Assembly (NCBI GenBank): GCA_965225625.1
Contig: CBDDBH010000002.1
Span: 14,157 to 78,156 of the forward strand
Source of the DNA: CBDDBH01 sp965225625
GTDB lineage: Bacteria > Pseudomonadota > Gammaproteobacteria > JADZEE01
Direction of reading: 5' to 3'
DNA length: 64,000 nt
The notes under the pieces were generated by a model. It worked only from the letters and a program-made list of their open reading frames with translations, did no database searches and was not told the origin of the DNA. Of the stretch, positions 1 through 8,361 are shown one piece after another (positions within the stretch are counted from its first letter, which is position 1; every line of letters starts with the position of its first letter). The translations under genes and the position numbers were made by a program.

Positions 1-555
1 CCGGTAGCCGCACCCGGTGGTCTCGAGGTGCTTGAGAAGATCAACAAATTGATCGGCGCGTGTCGTGAAGCTGGCATACAAATCATTCACGCCGAGCATG
101 TACTCAGGCCAGACGGCAGCAACATGGGCGTGCTGGGCGAAGTCGTACCGGTGACACGTGAGGGTTTGATAAATAAAGACAGAGATACCGCACAACTGCA
201 TCCGGATCTGGCCGTCGCCGATGACGATATTATCCTCGATAAACCGCGTTTCGGTGCGTTTCATGGAACTGATCTCGAACTCATTCTGCGCAACAAAGGC
301 ATCGATACCATCATCGTGACCGGCATTGCCACCAACGTCTGCTGCGACACGACGGCGCGTCAGGCGAATATGGCCGATTTCCGTGTGTTTTTCCTGAGCG
401 ACGGTAATGCGACATTCCCAATCGGGGACGTTACAGCCGAAGAGATCCAGCGGGTGACGTGTGCAACCATGGGTGCATTGTTTGGTCAGGTGATCACTGT
501 CGATGAAATGATCGACAAGATCCGCTCGGCAAGCGCGACCTCCAACGCAGCGTAG
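1..555 (+). CDS. Isochorismatase-family cysteine hydrolase (5' end outside window)
   Basis: The reading frame is open to base 1, so the true start lies to the left; a GTG at 28 is only an internal codon. The visible part matches the C-terminal three quarters of the isochorismatase/nicotinamidase fold: the lysine in DKPRFGAF and the nucleophilic cysteine in TGIATNVCCD are both present, while the N-terminal catalytic Asp (DMQN motif) would lie upstream. Family members hydrolyse amides, including nicotinamide, N-carbamoyl compounds and maleamate. It converges on a maleate-isomerase/Asp-Glu racemase family gene, so a maleamate-amidohydrolase-like role is conceivable but is inference only. Two further paralogues lie at 60481-61134 and 62250-62935. 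Confidence 0.88.
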   Translation, partial: PVAAPGGLEVLEKINKLIGACREAGIQIIHAEHVLRPDGSNMGVLGEVVPVTREGLINKDRDTAQLHPDLAVADDDIILDKPRFGAFHGTDLELILRNKGIDTIIVTGIATNVCCDTTARQANMADFRVFFLSDGNATFPIGDVTAEEIQRVTCATMGALFGQVITVDEMIDKIRSASATSNAA

Positions 556-577
556 TTAATCCGCGTAGCTACAGCGG

Positions 578-1294
578 CTAGCCCGCGAGGAGCTTCCCGA
601 ATCCCGGGATCGCGTCACCGGCACCTACGCTCTGCAGGCTATGCCAAGCCACTGACGAGTTACTGGTAATGACCGGCTTGCCGAGTTCTGCCTCTAGCGG
701 TTCGATCACATCGGTCGCGCGAATAGCAGCGCAACTGATGAAATAGGCATCGCCATCCTCGCGCCTGTTCGCGACGACGTAGCGCCGCCAATCTTCTGGT
801 GACGGATCAAACATGCCGACACCACTGTTTATGCCCATCCCCGATTCATGCACTACCCGAAACCCAGCCCTTTCGAGGAATTCAACCTCACGCTGATTGA
901 TGTGTGGCGGATACGGCGTCAGTAGCACGACACTGCTAGCGCCCAGCATCTTTAGCGCCGCGACGACCGCTTTGGAGGTGGTGGTCGCAGGCAGTCCGGT
1001 CGCCGCGCGGATCCGCTCGACAATTTCGTCGTCGGCCCCCTCATAGTATGTAGTTGCCGCAGTGCAATGAAACACAATCAAATCCACATTGGCTTGCGCC
1101 AATAGTGCTGCCCCCTCCTCTGCCCGATCAGCCATGCCGAGCACATCCGCCTCGTCGGAGCTGAGCAATTCAAGGCGGGTCGTGTGGAAGGTCACCCCTG
1201 GTGGGGCGATAGCATGGAACTGCGGTTCACTTGTCGTGTTCGTTGACGGGAGCAAAATGCCGATCTTTGCGCGGGTGCCGTATTGAATGGTCAT
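578..1294 (-). CDS. Maleate isomerase / arylmalonate decarboxylase (Asp/Glu racemase superfamily) protein
   Basis: The product is about 238 aa. Two cysteines in equivalent positions of the two half-domains, in IVFHCTAATTYY and in YFISCAAIRATDV, are the catalytic pair expected for maleate cis-trans isomerases and Asp/Glu racemases; arylmalonate decarboxylases keep only one, which favours isomerase or racemase chemistry. The ATG at 1294 is preferred over one 45 bases upstream because AAAGGATCC precedes it. The preceding gene on the other strand is an isochorismatase-type amidohydrolase. Together they could act on a maleamate/maleate intermediate, but the substrate cannot be read from the sequence. 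Confidence 0.8.
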   Translation of the reverse strand: MTIQYGTRAKIGILLPSTNTTSEPQFHAIAPPGVTFHTTRLELLSSDEADVLGMADRAEEGAALLAQANVDLIVFHCTAATTYYEGADDEIVERIRAATGLPATTTSKAVVAALKMLGASSVVLLTPYPPHINQREVEFLERAGFRVVHESGMGINSGVGMFDPSPEDWRRYVVANRREDGDAYFISCAAIRATDVIEPLEAELGKPVITSNSSVAWHSLQSVGAGDAIPGFGKLLAG

Positions 1295-1359
1295 TTGTGA
1301 GTTTGGATCCTTTTGGCGGGGAATCTCCACACTTTTCATGGCGGAGCACCTATTTTATT

Positions 1360-1589
1360 ACCCCTCATCCTGACCTGTTCTAGAACTCGGCTACGCCTCG
1401 TTAAGAACCCCCGGCCCTTGCGGGAGAGGGGTTGGCAGGTAATTGCTCCTCGACTTTGGCCTCCTGCGTCGTTCTACCTCGTCCATCCGTGGACTCGTCG
1501 GCTCTGGCTCCTGATTCGCTCTACCTCGTCCATCCCTGGACTCGTGCATTACCTGCATTTCCGCCATCCCTGGCGGTCGGGTGAGGGGT
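1360..1589. repeat. Large member of a dispersed palindromic repeat family
   Basis: This fills most of the 346-base gene-free stretch between 1295 and 1640. Outer arms ACCCCTCATCCTGACC (1360-1375) and GGTCGGGTGAGGGGT (1576-1590) are inverted copies, matching the arms of the short palindromes at 39986-40035 and 52236-52275. The interior holds a GC-rich inverted motif near 1412-1435 and a direct repeat: 25 bases at 1474-1498 recur at 1521-1545 with one mismatch. No credible coding sequence was seen here. Confidence 0.7.
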
Positions 1590-1640
1590 TTTGAAATTCA
1601 GTAATCCCTCCGTAGTTTTACCGCGGATCTTTGCTTTACG

Positions 1641-3299
1641 TTACACAGCCGCCTTGTTCTGCGCTTCCATCGCTTCGGGGAACCACGGAGGAATGAAGTC
1701 GAACATTTTGTCGCCTAACCACGCCGGTGCAATATTTCGGCCCCAGTTGAGAATGATCTCGCGCACGCACTCGTCGGTAAAATCGATATTCGCCGCCGGG
1801 CCGCCCCAACCGTAAACCGTATGCGGTAACCAATCGGCCTTTTGTACCAGTTCGCACACGCGCGCCGCTCCCTCCTGCGCTGTCATCTCGCCACGCTCAA
1901 CGGCCGCTTGTGCATCTTCCAGTGTCACCAAAACTTCTTCTACCTTCTCCGTGTAGGGTGCGGATATATCGGCGCGCACTGACTCATCAATACGATCGAA
2001 AAAAGACGAATCGCCCATCTTGGTCTTGATAACGCCGCGCATGAAGTAGAGATCGCCCAACAATTTGCTGCCCAGCCACAAATTGAACCAGGCATTCCAC
2101 ATGCTGAAGTCGCCCATGGAGTTATACGCGGACGCGACCATGCGGTCAGTAGCGTTAATCTGCTCGTGCTGCATCTCGTTGAGATGTTCGAAACGCGACA
2201 GCGAGTAATCGTTGTCCTTCACTGCGTCTTCGATAGCTCGGGCGAGGTAATACAACGATTCGAACGAGTTGATCATGCCGCGCGACAACAGCGCGTCTAC
2301 AAAGCCATAGGCGTGGCTCATCATGACATAGCCAGGTCCGGCGCTCTGGCTCGATGAATATTGCAACTGCCCGGTACCTATCCACGGGCGCACAGGTTCG
2401 ATGTTCTCGAAGTGATCCTTGACCGACGGGAACTTGGCTACGAAGTGCCAGAATTCTTCCTCCGCGGTCATGTCATCCGGTTTTGGATATTTCTTAATAT
2501 CCAGCGACAGGCCGATGCTTGCCAACTCGCTTTCGGACACTGCGGTATTGGTAAACGGAATTACCCACCACCAGCCGCCGTCAAAAACGTGGTGCAAGGT
2601 GCCATCGTTATAACCGTAGCGCTCGCTCGGGCGCACAACACCCTCGAGTTCGTCGTAGCTTTTCAAACCTTTGACATGCGCAAAAATGGTACGGCTGTGG
2701 GCGCGCATTTTTGTGGGATCGGTGCGCAAGCCCAACTTGTCCGCTACCGGGGAGCGAAACCCCGAGCCGTCAATGAGCAGCTTGGCTTTGAAGGTATCGC
2801 CGGATGCCGTGCTCAGCGTGACATTATTTTCCTGTAAATCGAAGTCGACGATATCGGTCTCGTCCATATAGTCCGCGCCGCATGACTGCGCCACCTTGAC
2901 CATATGATGGTCGACCTCGGAACGCATGAAATGGCTTTCGGAGCTGAACGGTACCTCGGGAGCAATTACTTGATGCGACTCGCTTTGATCCTGGCGTTGT
3001 CCTTCGCGGTGATACGCAAAGCTGATTGTGCGCTTTTGCCCGCAAACTTTGGACACCCGTTCATTGACTCGATCGACCGAGGTAATGTCGTTTATCTCTG
3101 GCAAATTGAAACGTTCGCCTAGCAGCAACATCCACATGGTCGATTGCGGCAACATGGCTTCGCCAATGGCAAATCGCGGGTGCTTGCCTTTTTCGATTAC
3201 CAGTATCCTCGCGCCCATGCGGGCAATGATGCCGGCGAGGATGGCGCCGGGTAACCCGGAACCCAGCATGACGATGTCAAATTCTTTCTGTGTTGCCAT
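1641..3299 (-). CDS. FAD-dependent oxidoreductase related to flavin-dependent halogenases
   Basis: The product is about 552 aa. An N-terminal dinucleotide-binding motif, VMLGSGLPGAILAG, is followed by an acidic residue (VIEKG) and the signature GEAMLPQST. A GGWWWVIPF segment near residue 250 fits the WxWxIP motif of flavin-dependent halogenases, where it is thought to restrain monooxygenase activity. The motif also occurs in related dehydrogenases, so halogenation is not established. The start at 3299 is preferred because the ATG at 3314 lies in the GGGAG ribosome-binding site of the second ATG. It is the last gene of a tight minus-strand operon with an AhpD-like protein, two UbiD decarboxylases and a Rieske ferredoxin, with only 15 bases to its upstream neighbour. 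Confidence 0.8.
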   Translation of the reverse strand: MATQKEFDIVMLGSGLPGAILAGIIARMGARILVIEKGKHPRFAIGEAMLPQSTMWMLLLGERFNLPEINDITSVDRVNERVSKVCGQKRTISFAYHREGQRQDQSESHQVIAPEVPFSSESHFMRSEVDHHMVKVAQSCGADYMDETDIVDFDLQENNVTLSTASGDTFKAKLLIDGSGFRSPVADKLGLRTDPTKMRAHSRTIFAHVKGLKSYDELEGVVRPSERYGYNDGTLHHVFDGGWWWVIPFTNTAVSESELASIGLSLDIKKYPKPDDMTAEEEFWHFVAKFPSVKDHFENIEPVRPWIGTGQLQYSSSQSAGPGYVMMSHAYGFVDALLSRGMINSFESLYYLARAIEDAVKDNDYSLSRFEHLNEMQHEQINATDRMVASAYNSMGDFSMWNAWFNLWLGSKLLGDLYFMRGVIKTKMGDSSFFDRIDESVRADISAPYTEKVEEVLVTLEDAQAAVERGEMTAQEGAARVCELVQKADWLPHTVYGWGGPAANIDFTDECVREIILNWGRNIAPAWLGDKMFDFIPPWFPEAMEAQNKAAV

Positions 3300-3314
3300 T
3301 GCTGATACTCCCAC

Positions 3315-3923
3315 TTATAGGTCGACGTAACCCGTGTTCTCGAGCAAATGCGCCTCGATCGGGATCTTCAGGCTATCGTGAATAGTGTTGTACATCTTCC
3401 AAAAGCCGACAACGCCGGCGAGTTCGACGATCTGGGGCGGGCTTAAATGCTCGGCCAGTCGCTCACGGATCTCATCGGGTACGTTGGACGGATCCATCGA
3501 CGCTGCACCGACAAAATCGAAACACACGCGTTCGAACTCGTCTTCCGGCGGCGCCTCGCCGGTCAACATGGCGCTCAGATCCTCGTCCGCCATACCCCAA
3601 CCCTCGGCGCCCGGGCCTTGCGGCGCTTTCAGGATGCCGCAGTGGTGCGCGGTACAGTAGGTACAGCCGTTGATTTTGCTCGCAACCGCACCGAGCCGCC
3701 GTTTTAGGTTTTGATCCAGCGTCGAGCTTTTGTCTCGCATTATCCGGCTGTTGAGAGCGAATAAGGTCTCAGCGATTTCGGGCCGATGCATATAAAACTT
3801 CAAAGCATTGGGCAAAAAACCCATGCGTTCCTTATACGGCCCGACGATGGGTTCCAGCGATTCGGGAACGTCCTCCACATAGGGAATGAACGGTTGGTCT
3901 TCAACGGCGGCTGTTTCTGTCAT
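3315..3923 (-). CDS. Carboxymuconolactone decarboxylase family (AhpD-like) protein
   Basis: The product is 202 aa. The motif CTYCTAHHCG near residue 92 has the CxxCxxH arrangement of AhpD-like peroxidase-related proteins, which use the cysteine pair in thiol-disulfide redox chemistry. The N-terminal segment before the domain resembles the peroxidase-related subfamily. A GAGG site stands eight bases before the ATG. It lies 15 bases downstream of a UbiD gene and 15 bases upstream of the halogenase-like flavoprotein, so it belongs to that operon. It could reduce a peroxide or quinone-type side product, or serve as a redox partner; this is inference. Confidence 0.85.
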   Translation of the reverse strand: MTETAAVEDQPFIPYVEDVPESLEPIVGPYKERMGFLPNALKFYMHRPEIAETLFALNSRIMRDKSSTLDQNLKRRLGAVASKINGCTYCTAHHCGILKAPQGPGAEGWGMADEDLSAMLTGEAPPEDEFERVCFDFVGAASMDPSNVPDEIRERLAEHLSPPQIVELAGVVGFWKMYNTIHDSLKIPIEAHLLENTGYVDL

Positions 3924-3938
3924 TGTTTTAACCTCGGC

Positions 3939-5345
3939 TTACAAATAATCCGCTAAGTTAACTTTGCCCCAATTCTTGGGCCAGGCACGTTTAAAATCCT
4001 TGGCGTCATACCGGCCTTTTATGGTCGCATCGATCCCGACTTTGGCGACGGTGCGCCACGGCGCGTGGCCCTCGACTGGTTGCGCCGACGGATCGTAGAG
4101 AGAACCGCGGGTATTGTTGACGACGATCATGTCACGCCCCGGATCGCAACGCGTGGCGATAGCATGATAGACGTCGGCGGGATCATCAATATCAGTATCG
4201 GGACTTATCGCGACCACCATCTTGGTATTGATCCAGGGTGCGCCCATGGTCTGCATGAGCGCGTCGTTGACGAACCCATCTCGCGGCGCCTCGACCTGGA
4301 TAATGCACGACAGCGCGGCGCCCCAGGGAGGAAAGCGAACGTCCGTGACCTTCAGTCCGATCTCGCTGATCCGGTTGTACAGTACAGCTTCATGACAAAG
4401 CCGGGGAAGTACAACGTGATCCGTGTTCGCGGTGGTCTGATGCCGCCGGTACACCGGCTTGCCGCTGCGCAGGGTCATCGCCGTGACGTGGACCTCTGGC
4501 AACCGTTGGGCCGGCGGCATCCAGTAAGTCGATGGGCCGACCGACGGGCCGTAATCGAACAAATCTTTCAGATTAACGATGCCCTCGACAACGATCTCGG
4601 CATGCGCAGGGACCGTGAGATCGATGGTCTCACAGCGCACCATTTCGATATCCATGTCCATGATGGTGCCAACCATTTCCATCTCGCCCCACAGATCCAT
4701 GTGTAGCCCGGAGAACTGCGCCATGATCTCGTAAGCCGGCGGCACGCCGAAGATCAGCGCCACCGGCATTTCAGTCTCGCCCATGTCGCGATACTTGCGC
4801 ATGACCACGTGACTGTGGGGCGTGACGAAACTGATTAATCCTCGACGTGGTCCCGTGGGTGTCGTGCCGGCATTGCAGGAGTTGTAAAAACCAGTCTCCG
4901 GATCGCGAATGATGTTCATCGGCGACATATAGGTATCGGGTTCCAGATCGGAGTGAATGGACGCGGGTAATTTAGTCCAGTCCACCTCATCACCAATTAA
5001 CACGACATCTTTAACCGGCCCGGTATCCACGTCTACAAATCCGCGTGGGGCTTTACGCAGGCGTTGCGCCAGCGTTGGCAGGTAATCTTCCTCGCTGACC
5101 CCAAGCGCGCGACACTGCGAGCGTCGATCTCTGACCATGATGTCGCAGACGCTGAAATCCGGGAACTCTTTGATATTGTCGAACACGATCGGCCCCGGGC
5201 TCTGCGATACGAGCGCGCCGATATCGTCGATATTTACCGGTTTGGTGATACGCGTGACAATGTCAGCGTTGGTTTCGAGATAGCCGCGCAGATCCGGATC
5301 CAGCGTCGGTTTCCCCGATTCGATGTGTGCTTGTGCCGTTGCCAT
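3939..5345 (-). CDS. UbiD-family prenylated-FMN decarboxylase
   Basis: The product is 468 aa, a normal length for UbiD-family carboxy-lyases, which use prenylated FMN to (de)carboxylate aromatic or alpha,beta-unsaturated acids. The fold is recognisable from segments such as GDEVDWTKLP, DPETGFYNSCNAGT, ALIFGVPPAYEIMAQ and AEIVVEGIVNL. The stretch after EIVVEG reads DYGPSVGPSTYW rather than the common EGPxG(D/E), so usual acidic active-site residues seem replaced (alignment needed). GGAGG precedes the ATG by about six bases. It sits between the Rieske ferredoxin and the AhpD-like gene in an operon that contains a second, distinct UbiD. No UbiX-type flavin prenyltransferase is present in the window. 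Confidence 0.9.
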   Translation of the reverse strand: MATAQAHIESGKPTLDPDLRGYLETNADIVTRITKPVNIDDIGALVSQSPGPIVFDNIKEFPDFSVCDIMVRDRRSQCRALGVSEEDYLPTLAQRLRKAPRGFVDVDTGPVKDVVLIGDEVDWTKLPASIHSDLEPDTYMSPMNIIRDPETGFYNSCNAGTTPTGPRRGLISFVTPHSHVVMRKYRDMGETEMPVALIFGVPPAYEIMAQFSGLHMDLWGEMEMVGTIMDMDIEMVRCETIDLTVPAHAEIVVEGIVNLKDLFDYGPSVGPSTYWMPPAQRLPEVHVTAMTLRSGKPVYRRHQTTANTDHVVLPRLCHEAVLYNRISEIGLKVTDVRFPPWGAALSCIIQVEAPRDGFVNDALMQTMGAPWINTKMVVAISPDTDIDDPADVYHAIATRCDPGRDMIVVNNTRGSLYDPSAQPVEGHAPWRTVAKVGIDATIKGRYDAKDFKRAWPKNWGKVNLADYL

Positions 5346-5384
5346 GTTGGCCTCCAGATTTTTTTGGTTTGACTGAGTTCGCGC

Positions 5385-5687
5385 TTACGCTTCGATCGCT
5401 ACCTGCACATCGTCACCTTCGATGCGCACTTTGTGGACCGGCACCGGCGCACCCATCGTCGTGGTGCCGGTCTCCAGAGAGAACTCCCAGCCGTGCAGGG
5501 GACAGATCACCTGGCCGTTATTGACCCATCCATCGGCCAGTGGCCCTCCCTGGTGCGGACACAGATTGTCGATGGCGCGCACCGCATCGCCGACGCGAAA
5601 CAACGCGACCTGCCGGCCATCGACCATTACACACTTGCCTTCGTCTTCCTCCAAATCACTGAGTGACGCCACAGTTTGGAATTCCAT
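5385..5687 (-). CDS. Rieske [2Fe-2S] ferredoxin
   Basis: A 100-aa single-domain protein with both Rieske cluster motifs, CPHQGGPLADG and CPLHGWEF, separated by about 16 residues; this is the NirD/bphA3-like ferredoxin type. The ATG at 5687 is preferred over one at 5693 because the GGAGG sequence directly abuts the first and sits seven bases before the second. Its start follows the stop of the upstream UbiD (5690) almost immediately and a second UbiD follows 39 bases later, so translation is probably coupled. It should carry electrons to an oxygenase or flavoprotein; the only in-operon oxidoreductase candidate is the halogenase-like flavoprotein. A Rieske ferredoxin between two UbiD genes is unusual. 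Confidence 0.92.
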   Translation of the reverse strand: MEFQTVASLSDLEEDEGKCVMVDGRQVALFRVGDAVRAIDNLCPHQGGPLADGWVNNGQVICPLHGWEFSLETGTTTMGAPVPVHKVRIEGDDVQVAIEA

Positions 5688-5689
5688 AC

Positions 5690-7207
5690 TCATTCCTCCA
5701 ACGCACCGCCACCCACCGTTGGTTTTTTGCCGGGTTTAGAAATGATCCCCTCCTCATGACTGACAATGCGCTCCATGGGTAGCTCCGCACCGTCGAGGTT
5801 ATCGACAAAATCGCTCAATTCGACCTTGCCCTGGCCCATCGGCCAGGTGCGATGCAGTTCCCACCAATCCGTATCGTCTTTAGGCGGCAGCACGCTCGCA
5901 TCGATGATGGCCTTGCCATTTACACGGAACATACCTCCAGGCACGCGCTCCGCGCTGGGCATCAATGGTGATGCGCGTAACTCGGGAATAATCGTCGTAT
6001 CCGCGCCCCAGTTGGCGCGGATAGTCATCGCCCAAACTACATCGCGCGCATCATAGATGTTGACGTCGCGGTTTACCGCGACCGCCACCTGGCTCATGAA
6101 TCCGAGCGTGGTATTTTCCATGGTCAGCATTTTCATCAGCGCGTCACGTGCGTCGCCGCGTGCCCGTGGCGTCATCTGTACGATCCCGAATGCACAACCG
6201 CCCCAGGATGGAAAGTAGACATCGTGCACTTCAATCCCCATCTCGGTTAGCGCGGTGAACAAGCTGCCTTCGTTCGGCAGCATGGCCAAACGCTGGTGTT
6301 CGGTCCATACCGTCGATTGCACGTGCCGGTAAATCGGGTTCTTACGCATGGTGATCCGATCGACCCGGTATACCAGCGCCTTTTGTATTCCATCCCTGGA
6401 CATCGGCCCCGCGCAATAGGTACCCAGGTAATTACCAAAGGGTCCTTCGTTCTGCATCACCCCGGGCATGACAACGCCTTCCACAATGATTTCCGATGAC
6501 GCGGGCACGTCGATGTCGATGGTGTCGCACTTGACCAGTTCGGCTGGCTCGCCGAGGAAATTACCGGCGTAGTCGAGTTCTCCGCAATATGGGTGATGCA
6601 CGCTCAGTGAAGCAGTGACCTCCCAGGCGGGATGGGAACCGATAGACAGGGCCATGGGCATCGGCTCGCCGCGCGCGGCATATTTGCCGGCGATGCGTCC
6701 CACGTGCGGCGAAAAGATAAGAAATGGACAGTTCTTGCCATCGGTAATCTGGCTGCGCGGCCAGGTGGTGTTGTGCATCCCGGTATCCGGATCGACGACG
6801 ATACCCAGCGCGCTGCCCAGATAACGGCCACCGTCGAGTTCGGAATGATGCACGATCGGCAATCGTGACAGGTTGGCGTCATCGCCCTCCCATACAACTT
6901 CTTTTGCCGGCGAATCTTTGACGACGTTATGCGGCAACGGTCCCTTGTCGATGGCACTGGCAACGGCGCGCACGACATCCTCGCGATTTTCCACACCAAA
7001 GACAATGCGCTCCATATCGCGGTTATTGACCAGATTGGAAACCACGGTCCAATCTTCATAGCCCTTAACGTTCTCGAACAACATCGCCCTGTCGGACTGA
7101 TCGGCAAGCGCGGCCAGATTGGTTGACGGATCGACTTCCTTGGCCACGCGATACAAGCGGCCAGCCGCTTCAGCATCGTCGAGAAAACTGCGAAGACTTT
7201 TGGACAT
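5690..7207 (-). CDS. UbiD-family prenylated-FMN decarboxylase (second paralogue)
   Basis: The product is 505 aa. UbiD hallmarks include IGSHPAWEVTASLS, SSEIIVEGVV and the following EGPFGNYLGTY. In characterised members the loop is usually EGPxG followed by Asp or Glu; here the acidic residue is Asn, which may alter or abolish classic decarboxylation (recalled from family knowledge, not computed). AGGAGG lies eight bases upstream of the ATG. It is the first catabolic gene after the GntR regulator, 68 bases downstream of it, and is followed at once by the Rieske ferredoxin. It is only distantly similar to the second UbiD at 3939-5345, so the two may form a heteromer or act on successive substrates. 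Confidence 0.9.
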   Translation of the reverse strand: MSKSLRSFLDDAEAAGRLYRVAKEVDPSTNLAALADQSDRAMLFENVKGYEDWTVVSNLVNNRDMERIVFGVENREDVVRAVASAIDKGPLPHNVVKDSPAKEVVWEGDDANLSRLPIVHHSELDGGRYLGSALGIVVDPDTGMHNTTWPRSQITDGKNCPFLIFSPHVGRIAGKYAARGEPMPMALSIGSHPAWEVTASLSVHHPYCGELDYAGNFLGEPAELVKCDTIDIDVPASSEIIVEGVVMPGVMQNEGPFGNYLGTYCAGPMSRDGIQKALVYRVDRITMRKNPIYRHVQSTVWTEHQRLAMLPNEGSLFTALTEMGIEVHDVYFPSWGGCAFGIVQMTPRARGDARDALMKMLTMENTTLGFMSQVAVAVNRDVNIYDARDVVWAMTIRANWGADTTIIPELRASPLMPSAERVPGGMFRVNGKAIIDASVLPPKDDTDWWELHRTWPMGQGKVELSDFVDNLDGAELPMERIVSHEEGIISKPGKKPTVGGGALEE

Positions 7208-7275
7208 GCAACTACCCTCCTCGGACGTACGTTTTAATACCAGCGTTACTCATTCAGTAATTTAGATTGCGATTT

Positions 7276-7998
7276 TTAGATTGCCCGTCCAATCGAACGG
7301 CCGAATGATGCGATATGCGAGCGGATCGCAGCCGATGCTTTGTCGCTGTCATGGGCGGCAATCGCTTCGAACACTGCACGGTGCTCACGTTGAACTCGCT
7401 GTAATTGTTTAATATCGCTGAGCGAAACAAACCAGAAACGCAGAGCACGGTCGTGCAGACGCGAAAGCAGATCGGCCAGCACACGATTGCGCGCGGCGGC
7501 CGCGATCGCCTGATGAAACTCGCGATCCAAATCCATTAAGCCCTCGTGATCCCGCTGCTCGGTCAGCGGTACTGCGCGCTCCAGGATCTCGCGCATGCCC
7601 TCTATATCCTGAGCTGTCGCGCGTTCAGCCGCGAGCGCTGCACACAAGCCCTCATTGGGCGCCCGCACCTCGATCAAATCTTTCACTTCGTCCAGGGTTA
7701 TCGGGTTGACGACAACCCCCTTGCGCGGCAACACCTGAACCATCCCTTCCATATCCAGACGTTTCAGCGCCTGGTGCACCGGCATACGGCCCAATCCTAA
7801 CTCGAGACAGATCGAGGACTCATTCAGGTACGCGCCCGGGTGATACTTGAGCGTTATGATGCGCCGCTTTATCGCTTCGTAGGCGCGCTCCTGCAAGGAC
7901 TCGACCACGGCCCCATTAGCGCGTGCCAGTTGCCTGTTTTCGCGCACGGGTATCAATCGTCGCGCGGATCGTAATAATGCATTTCGAACATTACGCAA
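7276..7998 (-). CDS. GntR-family (FadR/FCD subfamily) transcriptional regulator
   Basis: Up to 240 aa. The N-terminal winged helix-turn-helix includes LNESSICLELGLGRMPVHQALKRL and the wing PRKGVVV; the C-terminal FCD ligand-binding domain shows the metal-site pattern LDREFHQAI and AVFEAIAAHD. The longest start (7998) overlaps the cupin gene by 46 bases; a GTG at 7947 just after the cupin stop would give a shorter protein with the full DNA-binding domain and is equally plausible. It is the only recognisable transcription factor in the window, and its position between the cupin and the first UbiD gene suggests autoregulation and control of the surrounding operon in response to a carboxylic acid. 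Confidence 0.9.
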   Translation of the reverse strand: MRNVRNALLRSARRLIPVRENRQLARANGAVVESLQERAYEAIKRRIITLKYHPGAYLNESSICLELGLGRMPVHQALKRLDMEGMVQVLPRKGVVVNPITLDEVKDLIEVRAPNEGLCAALAAERATAQDIEGMREILERAVPLTEQRDHEGLMDLDREFHQAIAAAARNRVLADLLSRLHDRALRFWFVSLSDIKQLQRVQREHRAVFEAIAAHDSDKASAAIRSHIASFGRSIGRAI

Positions 7999-8345
7999 CC
8001 GTTTTCTGATTTGAACGGGCCGTGATGAGCGCCCGGCGGACGACAGGCGTAGGTCGGCGCGAAAAACTGCTCGCCGCCCTCGCCGTTCTCATCGTTGCCG
8101 ACGATCAAATCCCCTTCGATCAGGTAGACCTCTTCCCAGTGATTGTGCACGAACGGAGCTTTGGAATAGGCACCTGGATCCAATCTCATTAGCCGTGAAC
8201 GGCTGCCGATCTTTCGCTTCTCGTCGATGTCACTGGTGAGGATCTTGTGCTGGAAGCTTGACGGATAACCTGGTGGGGTGACCCAGTCCGTGTCCGGATC
8301 CAATCTCAGGAATTCCAAGTGCGGTTTACGTTTTTCATCAGCCAT
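7953..8345 (-). CDS. Cupin-domain protein
   Basis: The product is 130 aa. The central motif HNHWEEVYLIEGDLIVG and the later PPGAHHGPFKS form the two cupin metal-binding motifs, with His and Glu ligands in the expected order. Such small single-domain cupins are often decarboxylases, isomerases or ring-cleaving dioxygenases of aromatic pathways. GAGGAG lies eight bases before the ATG. It follows the DUF2848 gene by 16 bases and overlaps or abuts the GntR regulator, so it belongs to the same transcript. The substrate is unknown. Confidence 0.85.
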   Translation of the reverse strand: MADEKRKPHLEFLRLDPDTDWVTPPGYPSSFQHKILTSDIDEKRKIGSRSRLMRLDPGAYSKAPFVHNHWEEVYLIEGDLIVGNDENGEGGEQFFAPTYACRPPGAHHGPFKSENGCVMFEMHYYDPRDD

Positions 8346-8361
8346 GGAGATCTCCTCTTTT

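Noticed and set aside
1313..1594. Open frame through the repeat region
   Set aside because: It is made of repeat sequence and has no ribosome-binding site or protein-like composition.
4065..4706. Long plus-strand frame antisense to the first UbiD gene
   Set aside because: No domain, skewed composition; it is the complement of a well-supported gene.
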